From: Chloroflexota bacterium
GTDB taxonomy: Bacteria > Chloroflexota > Ktedonobacteria > Ktedonobacterales > Ktedonobacteraceae
Assembly: GCA_005881495.1 (NCBI GenBank)
Contig: VBHI01000339.1
Coordinates: 1 to 22,979 of the forward strand
Length of the DNA: 22,979 bases
Reading direction: 5' to 3'
Of this stretch, positions 1-5,883 are shown piece after piece. The first letter of the stretch is position 1; each line of letters begins with the position of its first letter. A program made the position numbers and the translations under genes. The notes below the pieces were generated by a model, which saw nothing but the letters and a program-made list of their open reading frames with translations, had not been told where the DNA came from and searched no databases.

Positions 1-635
1 TCCGCCGTGTGCATCCTGCCCATCATCGGCACCTCGTCAGAACCAAGAATCGTGAAAAAATTGGTCGCTGTAGGCCCCGGACATAGTGCGACCACGCGCA
101 CGCCAAGCTTCCGATACTCCGCCCAGAGCGCCAGACTGAACGAGAGCACAAACGCTTTGCTCGCCCCGTAGACAGCCTGATAGGGTAGCGGCTGAAAGGC
201 GGCGATCGAGGCCACATTGATGACGCCCCCTGCTTTTCTCTCTACCATCGCTGGCAAAAAGGCATGCGTCAGATCAACCAGGGCCGTGACGTTGAGCATG
301 ATTTCCTCGTGTTCCCGCTCAGAGGTGAGTGTGTCAAAGCCTCCAAATGTGCCAAAACCAGCATTATTCACCAGCAGATCAACAGGAACACCCAGTTCTT
401 GCGTCCGCCGGTAGACCTCCTGCGCAGCGCCTTCGCGGCAGAGGTCAGCAGGGACGACTTCGGCACGAATGCCGTGCTGTTCAGAGAGTTCTTGCGCCAG
501 CGCGCGCAGTTTGTCTGCCGAGCGTGCCACCAGTACCAGGTTCATGCCGCGCGCCGCCAGGATATGTGCAAATGCCTCACCAATGCCCGACGAGGCGCCT
601 GTGATCAAGGCGGTCTTTCCCGCATAGTTGAACAT
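1..635 (-). CDS. Short-chain dehydrogenase/reductase (SDR), 3' end cut by window edge
   Basis: NAD(P)-dependent oxidoreductase of the classical SDR family; the substrate cannot be told. Translating the minus strand from the ATG at 635 gives MFNYAGKTALITGASSGIGE, with the TGxxxGIG cofactor motif at about residues 13-20. The NNAG motif lies near residue 91, and the catalytic YxxxK is seen as Y156-G-A-S-K160, followed by the usual CPGPTATNF segment. About 211 residues are visible; the family is normally 240-280, so the C-terminus lies beyond position 1. A GGAAGGAG ribosome site stands about 8 bases before the ATG. The gene reads away from its right neighbour and looks monocistronic within the window. 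The family call is very safe; the physiological role is unknown. Confidence 0.93.
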   Translation of the reverse strand, partial: MFNYAGKTALITGASSGIGEAFAHILAARGMNLVLVARSADKLRALAQELSEQHGIRAEVVPADLCREGAAQEVYRRTQELGVPVDLLVNNAGFGTFGGFDTLTSEREHEEIMLNVTALVDLTHAFLPAMVERKAGGVINVASIAAFQPLPYQAVYGASKAFVLSFSLALWAEYRKLGVRVVALCPGPTATNFFTILGSDEVPMMGRMHTA

Positions 636-889
636 ACGTTATTGCTCCTTCCCTTTCATTACACAACGCAGACCTTTCCAGTATGGAGTGTAATGCACGG
701 GCGTCACAGGGATATCACCAAAGCAGGCATTACTCTTACAGAATCATCACATCATACACAAACCCCGACTCCCTGCCAGTTGTTAAGAGGTACACCCAAC
801 TTTAGGTAGCAGCATCAAGAGACCAATGCGCTTAAATGGGAAGAGGTCCTTCCCGAATAAACCCATCAATTTACGGGGAGGAAGACAAT
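636..889. other. Intergenic region with an 8-bp inverted repeat
   Basis: This divergent spacer separates the SDR gene (minus) from the small membrane protein (plus). It holds a perfect inverted repeat CATTACAC (657-664) / GTGTAATG (688-695) with a 23-base spacer, about 20-60 bases upstream of the SDR start. That is a plausible operator or hairpin for the SDR gene. I see no convincing sigma-70 promoter for either gene. Confidence 0.35.
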
Positions 890-1252
890 ATGATACAACA
901 AAGTGAAGCCGGTGAGTCAATACACGAGCAAGCAGGCTCGACCTATGGGAAATACGAAGGAGATCAGGAATACGCTCGCCAACTCGGTGAGACTTCCTAC
1001 GAGCAACCACTGAGAGAAGAACCTGGAGGAAAAGTGTATCTGCCACCTAGTTACAACAGGAATATGTTCTATCAGTTCGTGACTGTGTTCGTGCTATCGA
1101 TGGTGGCGCTTTTCGCGTTTGCTGTTCTCTGCCTGGTTTTCGTCGGAGGTACAGGAGGATGGATTGGTTTCATCGCCGCTAGTTTTGCCATTCTCTGCAT
1201 AGCTTCAACATTTATCGGCATGAACACCATGAAGCGGGAGGGTGGAAAATAG
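890..1252 (+). CDS. Small two-helix membrane protein, unknown function
   Basis: A 120-residue protein that I cannot assign to a named family. Residues 1-60 are polar and rich in Glu, Gln, Gly and Tyr. They are followed by two hydrophobic segments (about 63-86, beginning FYQFVTVFVLSM, and about 90-111, beginning GWIGFIAASFAIL) separated by a short GGTGG turn, and then a basic tail ending MKREGGK. This suggests a hairpin membrane protein with both ends on the same side, probably cytoplasmic given the positive C-terminus. I chose the ATG at 890 because GGGGAGGA stands 7-8 bases before it. An in-frame ATG at 836 would add 18 residues but has no ribosome site. No operon partner is evident; a candidate terminator lies about 120 bases downstream. 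Confidence 0.72.
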   Translation: MIQQSEAGESIHEQAGSTYGKYEGDQEYARQLGETSYEQPLREEPGGKVYLPPSYNRNMFYQFVTVFVLSMVALFAFAVLCLVFVGGTGGWIGFIAASFAILCIASTFIGMNTMKREGGK

Positions 1253-1370
1253 TTCACCGCTATACCGATATCGACCCGGCAGAACATGATGATGTGGCTA
1301 TAAGTTTGCAATCCTCGCAGGGACAAGCAGGCGAGTGATCTGTACCAGCTGATTGGCATCCATGATGAGT

Positions 1371-1402
1371 AGCCTGGCGGAGAACTGCCGCCGGGCTCTT
1401 TG
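1371..1402 (+). terminator. Candidate rho-independent terminator
   Basis: AGCCTGGCGG (1371-1380) can pair with CCGCCGGGCT (1388-1397) across a 7-base loop, with one G-U wobble, and is followed by CTTTGTG. The stem is GC-rich but the T-run is short. It lies about 120 bases past the membrane-protein gene, so it could end that transcript. Confidence 0.4.
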
Positions 1403-1549
1403 TGATTTCGGTACGTGCTTTCTACCAGAGAAGACGGAGAATGTCATCATTACGTTGCCATCCACGGAATAAGGAATGCTTCTGACCTCTCCGCTCCTGC
1501 GCTCCATCTTGTTGTGGAAGCTCACCTGTAGGCCGCGCACAAAGTAGGC

Positions 1550-1578
1550 TTGACTCAGCCCTGTATCTTGGATAGTAT
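1550..1578 (+). promoter_or_regulatory. Sigma-70-type promoter for the BTAD activator
   Basis: TTGACT (1550-1555) and TAGTAT (1573-1578) are separated by exactly 17 bases. The start of transcription would fall near 1585, leaving a leader of about 40 bases with AAGGAG at 1611-1616 before the ATG at 1627. Confidence 0.6.
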
Positions 1579-1626
1579 TAAGCTAGAGGTTTTCGTGAGT
1601 AGTGTGGCTCAAGGAGATTGCTGGGG

Positions 1627-3786
1627 ATGCTAACTCTACATGTTCGCCTGCTGGGTGACTTCCTGTTACTCGCCGATGATGTCCCTATAACGACGTTTGA
1701 GATGCCTCGCCTGCAGTCTTTGCTGGCTTACCTGTTGCTGCACCACGACGCGCCGCAAGTCCGCTCGCATCTCGCCTTTGTGCTCTGGCCCGATTCGACT
1801 GATGCCCAGGCGCATGCCAATCTGCGCAATATCCTGCATCATGTACGCAACGCCATCCACGCCTTCCAGGCCATCCACGCCCTGCCCCAGGCTGACAGCT
1901 ACTTGCAAATCGAACGGCAAACACTGCAATGGAAACCGAGTGCTGCCTGGACACTCGATGTACTCGACTTTGAACACGCTCTTAGCGAGGCCGAACAAGC
2001 GCAACAGGCAACAGGCAAGGCATTGCGGCGGGCACTTGAGCATGCAGTGGAACTCTACCGCGGCGATCTGCTGCCCGGTTGTTACGATGAATGGATTCTG
2101 CCCGAGCGAGACCGCTTGCGAGAGCAATTTTTCACGGCTCTGCAACGCCTCATTAGCCTTCTAGAGCAGGAGCGTGATTACGACGGGGCGATCAGCGCTA
2201 CCCAACGTCTCTTGCGCCATGATCCCTTACGAGAAGAGGCCTATCGCCAGTTGATGCAATTGTATGCTGTGCTTGGAGAGCGTGCCCTGGCCTTGCGTAC
2301 CTACCATACCTGCGCTTCTGTGCTGGAGCGCGAACTGGGGGTAGAACCTGGCCCGGCCACTCGCGCAGCCTACGAGCGGCTGGTGCAGTCACAGCAACCG
2401 ACCGGCCCCCTTACAACTCAACCCGCTGCGCGAGGGACAGCGGAACTGCTGGTTGACCGCAAGCACGAATGGGCTGAACTTCAGGCGGCCTGGAAACGCA
2501 TCTCACATGGAGGGCCTCCACACGTCGTGATCGTGGAAGGAGAAGCAGGGATCGGCAAAACGCGCCTGGTCGAAGAGTTACGAACATGGGTCAGTCGGCA
2601 GGGCATCATAACCGCCACGGCTCGCTGCTATGCAGCAGAGGGAGAGCTGGCCTATGCACCAGTGGTGGCCTGGCTCAAACAAGAGAGCTTGCGGAACTGC
2701 CTGGCGAGGCTTCCTGATACCTGGTCGACCGAAGTGGCCCGGCTCGTCCCCGAAATTCTGGTGCAGAGACCAGACCTGCCTCGTCCCACCCCCATTCGTG
2801 AGGGCTGGCAGAGACAGCACCTATTTGAGGCATTGGCCCGTGCTATCCTGAACACGCGCCAACCGCTGCTGCTCGTGCTCGATGATCTCCAGTGGTGCGA
2901 TGTCGAAACTCTCGAGTGGCTGCATTACTTGCTGCGCGTTGATCCACAAGCACAGTTTCTGCTGGTGGGAACAATTCGTTCGGGTGAACTCACCCCGAAC
3001 CAGCCACTAGCATCCTTGCTGGCGAGCCTACAGCGGGAGAGCCGGGTCACCGAGATTGTCCTGGGGCCATTAGATGCCGCAGATACGGCCTCTCTGGCTC
3101 AACACCTGGCCGGGAAGAACCTGGATGCGGACATGATGACCGATCTTTACCAGGAAACCGAAGGCAACCCCTTGTTTGTCGTTGAAATCGTACGGGCGGG
3201 GGTGTTGGAACAGGAGAGCGATCACGATGGTCCCCACCCCCATGGAGTTGATGACCATGGGTTTGTTTTGCCACCTACGGTACAGGCGGTTATTGCTGCA
3301 CGACTCGCACAACTCTCGCCACCCGCGAGAGAACTGGCAGGATTGGCGGCAATCATCGGACGGGCATTTACCTTCAAGGTGCTGGCGCAGGCGGGCAAGA
3401 GCGATGAAGACGCCATTGTGCAAGGGTTGGATGAACTCTGGCAGCGGCGCATCGTGCGCGAGCAGGGGGGAGATGCATACGACTTTAGCCACGATAAATT
3501 GCGCGAGGGAACCTCTGCTGCCTTGAGCAGCGCACGCAAACGGCTGCTGCACCGGCGAGTGGCAGAGGCGCTCGAGGCAGTGTATCAAGAGAACCTGGGA
3601 ACTATGAGCGGGCAGATCGCAGTACATTATGAATTGGCGAGTCTTCCTGAGCAAGCGATTGCATACTATGAGCAAGCCGGAGAAGAGGCACTACTGATCT
3701 TCGCGTATGAAGAGGCAATAAGCGCTTTTCAGCACGCATTAAGCTGCTACGAAACGCTGCTTGAACGTACTGAGCCTGGTTTATAG
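1627..3786 (+). CDS. BTAD/AAA-ATPase transcriptional activator, C-terminally truncated by frame change
   Basis: A large activator of the SARP/BTAD plus AAA-ATPase type. Residues 1 to about 95 form the winged-helix DNA-binding domain. About 100-250 form the bacterial transcriptional activation domain, with the typical GDLLPG and ELGVEPGPAT segments. An ATPase domain follows, with Walker A G305-E-A-G-I-G-K-T312 and a Walker B-like LLLVLDDLQW. The first helical TPR-like repeats begin near residue 670. I place the start at ATG 1627 because AAGGAG at 1611-1616 is 10 bases away; the upstream TTG at 1618 sits almost on the ribosome site. The frame ends in ERTEPGL-stop, but matching TPR sequence continues in the +1 frame (see 3743-4210). 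Full-length relatives usually run to roughly 900-1,100 residues, so this copy is probably broken and may not work. Its target is unknown; the IclR operon downstream has its own promoter. Confidence 0.85.
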   Translation: MLTLHVRLLGDFLLLADDVPITTFEMPRLQSLLAYLLLHHDAPQVRSHLAFVLWPDSTDAQAHANLRNILHHVRNAIHAFQAIHALPQADSYLQIERQTLQWKPSAAWTLDVLDFEHALSEAEQAQQATGKALRRALEHAVELYRGDLLPGCYDEWILPERDRLREQFFTALQRLISLLEQERDYDGAISATQRLLRHDPLREEAYRQLMQLYAVLGERALALRTYHTCASVLERELGVEPGPATRAAYERLVQSQQPTGPLTTQPAARGTAELLVDRKHEWAELQAAWKRISHGGPPHVVIVEGEAGIGKTRLVEELRTWVSRQGIITATARCYAAEGELAYAPVVAWLKQESLRNCLARLPDTWSTEVARLVPEILVQRPDLPRPTPIREGWQRQHLFEALARAILNTRQPLLLVLDDLQWCDVETLEWLHYLLRVDPQAQFLLVGTIRSGELTPNQPLASLLASLQRESRVTEIVLGPLDAADTASLAQHLAGKNLDADMMTDLYQETEGNPLFVVEIVRAGVLEQESDHDGPHPHGVDDHGFVLPPTVQAVIAARLAQLSPPARELAGLAAIIGRAFTFKVLAQAGKSDEDAIVQGLDELWQRRIVREQGGDAYDFSHDKLREGTSAALSSARKRLLHRRVAEALEAVYQENLGTMSGQIAVHYELASLPEQAIAYYEQAGEEALLIFAYEEAISAFQHALSCYETLLERTEPGL

Positions 3787-4210
3787 AAGACGAGGACAGG
3801 TAGAAGAGGTCCAACGCTATGCCTCGCGTATGCAAGCGATGCAAGCACCTGAATATCTTGGCGTAGTCAAAGCCCACCAGGCCTGGATAGCATGGCGTGC
3901 CGGAACATATGCAGAAGTACAGGAGTACAGCAAAGAGGCTTTTCAGCTGTGGGAGCGAAGTCCCCTCGTCTATTATTATCAGTGGACGGCCCTCTGGCCG
4001 ATAATGGGGGTAGCACTGGCAGAAAAGCGAGGCGCAGATGCAGTGAAGTATGCCGGGATGCTGCTGGACCCTGAGCAGCAGCGCCTCCCCGATGAGCTGA
4101 CCGGTCTGCTGGAAGCTGCCGTGCAAAGCGGAGAGGCCAATCAACCGGAGGCCGCGTATTCCTACCTGGAGCAAGCGATCGCGTTGGCTCAGAAGATGGG
4201 CTACCTCTAA
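3743..4210 (+). pseudogene. Out-of-frame C-terminal TPR remainder of the BTAD activator
   Basis: This frame is open from 3743, overlapping the end of the preceding gene by about 44 bases. From 3761 it encodes LNVLSLVYRRRGQVEEVQRY and further helical repeats (AYSYLEQAIALAQKMGYL at the end), typical of the TPR tail of BTAD/AAA activators. There is no ribosome site for an independent start; the only near candidate is TTG 3761. Upstream frame and remainder together come to about 860 residues, shorter than typical relatives. I infer a deletion inside the TPR region that also shifted the frame. A simple one-base indel, real or a sequencing error, is the alternative. Confidence 0.7.
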
Positions 4211-4217
4211 TCGACCC

Positions 4218-4253
4218 TTGACTTCTTCCCCGAAATTCATTATGCTGTTCTTA
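4218..4253 (+). promoter_or_regulatory. Promoter giving a leaderless iclR-type mRNA
   Basis: TTGACT (4218-4223), 17 bases, TATGCT (4241-4246). Transcription should start about 7 bases on, which is the A of the ATG at 4253. No Shine-Dalgarno sequence precedes that ATG, which agrees with a leaderless transcript. Confidence 0.6.
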
Positions 4254-5083
4254 TGGAAGAACAATTAGTTCAATATAGCGAACAATCTGATATTCATGAA
4301 GAGACTGGCACGGCGCCTGTAGTGCCTGCGCCGATGGTTGAGCGTACCTTCCGTTTGCTGGACCTTTTGAGCGTCACGGAGGAGGGTTTGACGCTTTCGG
4401 ACCTGGCACGCGCACTCACCATGAGTAAAGGGAGTCTGCACGGACTGCTCAAAACCTTGGAGAGCAATAGCGTAATTGAGCAAGCAGAGGAGCACCGTTT
4501 TGTCCTGGGTCCGCGCATCTATGAGCTCGCCCAGACCTACATCCAGCGGGCAGGTTTGCGCCACTTTGCTCTGCCTGCCATGCGCCGCCTGGCAACCAGT
4601 ACAGGCGAGACAGTTTGCCTGGGGAAGGTTGAGCAGAAGGGAGTGAGGATTATTGAATGTATCGTGGGTGAAGGGGAAAAGGCTGCGCTGCATATTTCTG
4701 TGACGCGCGGCCTGCGCGTACCTCTGCTGGCGGCAGCTACTGGACCTATCGTATTGGCGAACTGGTCGGCTGCGCAGCGCGAGACCTTCCTGCATGCTGG
4801 TCCCCTGCCCCGCTTCACAGAGCATTCGCTAACTGACCCTCAGGAGTTTTTGGCCCGCGTTGAAGAGGCTGCCCGTACGGGTATTAGTTTTGACCACGAG
4901 GAGTACCTGGTTGGAGTCAACGCGGTGGCAGCACCCATTTATGGCACAGGAGGCACGTTGGTGGCTCTGCTCTGGGTTGTTGGCTTTGCCTCACGATTTA
5001 GAGATGAAGCCCTGGAATGTGCTGCCCGGAAGTTGCATAGTGAAGCTGCGGAGGTATCGCACGCATTGGGGGCAAGTAGATAG
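4253..5083 (+). CDS. IclR-family transcriptional regulator
   Basis: A 276-residue IclR regulator. The N-terminal winged helix (about residues 28-90) reads VERTFRLLDLLS, then LTLSDLARALTMSKGSLHGLLKTLES. A C-terminal effector domain (about 105-270) follows, with the family's VRIIECIVGEG, RVPLLAAATG and GISFDHEEYLVGVNAVAAPI stretches. IclR proteins normally control catabolic operons and bind small organic acids or aromatic ligands through the C-terminal domain. Only 30 bases separate it from the molybdenum-hydroxylase small subunit, so it is probably co-transcribed with it and controls it. Its promoter points to a leaderless message starting at ATG 4253. A start at the in-frame ATG 4334 would remove a poorly conserved 27-residue extension, but nothing favours it. 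Confidence 0.93.
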   Translation: MEEQLVQYSEQSDIHEETGTAPVVPAPMVERTFRLLDLLSVTEEGLTLSDLARALTMSKGSLHGLLKTLESNSVIEQAEEHRFVLGPRIYELAQTYIQRAGLRHFALPAMRRLATSTGETVCLGKVEQKGVRIIECIVGEGEKAALHISVTRGLRVPLLAAATGPIVLANWSAAQRETFLHAGPLPRFTEHSLTDPQEFLARVEEAARTGISFDHEEYLVGVNAVAAPIYGTGGTLVALLWVVGFASRFRDEALECAARKLHSEAAEVSHALGASR

Positions 5084-5113
5084 GACGATTGCGCGAAAGG
5101 GAAGGAGGCTGAA

Positions 5114-5587
5114 TTGAGGGAACTCATTACGCTGCGTGTGAACGGCGAACGCCGCGAACTGGCAGTTTTGCCGCATCATACCTTACTTGAAGTTTTACGT
5201 GAAGACATGGGGTTGATTGGCACCAAGCATGGCTGCGAGCTTGGAGAATGTGGGGCCTGCACCGTGCTGATCGATGGCTTACCAGTGCTCTCGTGCCTGA
5301 CTTTACCCCTGGAAGTACAGGAGAGCGAGATCACCACCATTGAGGGGCTGGAACAGAACGGCAAGCTGCATCCTTTGCAAGAAACCTTTGCCGAATTGGG
5401 CGCGGCCCAGTGTGGCTACTGCACACCAGGTATGTTGCTTGCTGGCGTCGATCTCTTGCGCGAGCATCCCCGGCCTACGCGCAAGCAAATCAAAGAGGCG
5501 CTGGCGGGAAACCTTTGTCGCTGCACTGGCTACACTAAAATTTATGAAGCGGTGGAGGCTGCCGGTAATCGTGTAGGGACGCGATAA
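5114..5587 (+). CDS. Molybdenum hydroxylase small subunit, two [2Fe-2S] clusters
   Basis: The electron-transfer subunit of a xanthine-oxidase-family enzyme (XdhC/CoxS/HcrC type), 157 residues, the usual size. The plant-ferredoxin-type cluster is bound by C41, C46, C49 and C61 (CELGECGACTVLIDG). The second, helical-domain cluster is bound by C100, C103, C135 and C137 (QCGYCTPGM and NLCRCTGY). It passes electrons between the molybdenum site of the large subunit and the FAD/[4Fe-4S] subunit. The start is TTG 5114: AAGGAGG at 5102-5108 is 5 bases upstream and no ATG fits. It lies 30 bases after the IclR gene. The partner large subunit follows only after a 296-base gap full of repeats, which is odd for such tightly co-expressed subunits. 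Confidence 0.95.
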   Translation: MRELITLRVNGERRELAVLPHHTLLEVLREDMGLIGTKHGCELGECGACTVLIDGLPVLSCLTLPLEVQESEITTIEGLEQNGKLHPLQETFAELGAAQCGYCTPGMLLAGVDLLREHPRPTRKQIKEALAGNLCRCTGYTKIYEAVEAAGNRVGTR

Positions 5588-5704
5588 TGCTGTTTAACTT
5601 TTTCATCTGGATAGCAGAAAATCCAGCGAGGGCCGATAATGCAGTTTAACAAATTGATGAGGGGATAGGGTAGATTTCCCCAGAGGCCGATAATGCAGTT
5701 TTAA
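5582..5704 (+). repeat. Three spaced copies of a 17-bp repeat
   Basis: CGATAATGCWGTTTAAC occurs at 5582-5598 and 5634-5650, and as CGATAATGCAGTTTTAA at 5688-5704. The second and third copies are preceded by GGC. The start-to-start distances are 52 and 54 bases, about five helical turns each, and the first copy overlaps the small-subunit stop codon. The sequence between the copies is not conserved. This could be a protein-binding array on one face of the helix, or remnants of a dispersed intergenic repeat. Confidence 0.6.
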
Positions 5705-5735
5705 AAAATAAGACGGATGATGAAATCGGCCCCTC

Positions 5736-5811
5736 CACTGTCACCCTGAGCGCAGCGAAGGGTCTGTCACGCTGGGCAGAGAGATGCTTCGCTTCGCTCA
5801 GCATGACAGTG
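5736..5811. repeat. REP-like imperfect palindrome
   Basis: The arm CACTGTCACCCTGAGCG onward (5736-5765) is matched in inverted orientation by 5781-5811, ending GCTCAGCATGACAGTG. The arms share CTGTCA, CTGAGCG and AGCGAAG blocks with compensating differences (CC/GG against TG/CA), so each arm pairs imperfectly over about 28 bases around a short loop. The CCCTGAGC-AGCGAAGGG style is typical of dispersed intergenic palindromes in many GC-rich bacteria. It could also fold in the mRNA between the two subunit genes and affect transcript stability. Confidence 0.6.
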
Positions 5812-5883
5812 CTGTGACCAATACGGATGGCCAGACTGTTTTGTTAAAAGTCATAAGCAGATCCCCTGATAAAGAGGTGCATC

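Larger units (their letters stand above)
1253..1626. other. 374-base non-coding stretch
   Basis: No convincing gene. An 80-codon minus-strand frame (1298-1540) is present, but it has no ribosome site or recognisable motif and contains the terminator-like stem. The last 80 bases hold the promoter and ribosome site of the following activator gene. Confidence 0.5.

Noticed and set aside
264..809. 181-codon plus-strand open frame
   Set aside because: It lies antisense to the SDR gene and shows no family features, while the minus strand has all SDR motifs.
1298..1540. 80-codon minus-strand open frame in the gap before the activator
   Set aside because: No ribosome site, no recognisable motif, and it contains a terminator-like stem; treated as non-coding.
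5582..5704. CRISPR array
   Set aside because: Only three 17-bp copies with a degenerate third one, no cas genes nearby, and repeats shorter than usual; better read as a spaced intergenic repeat.
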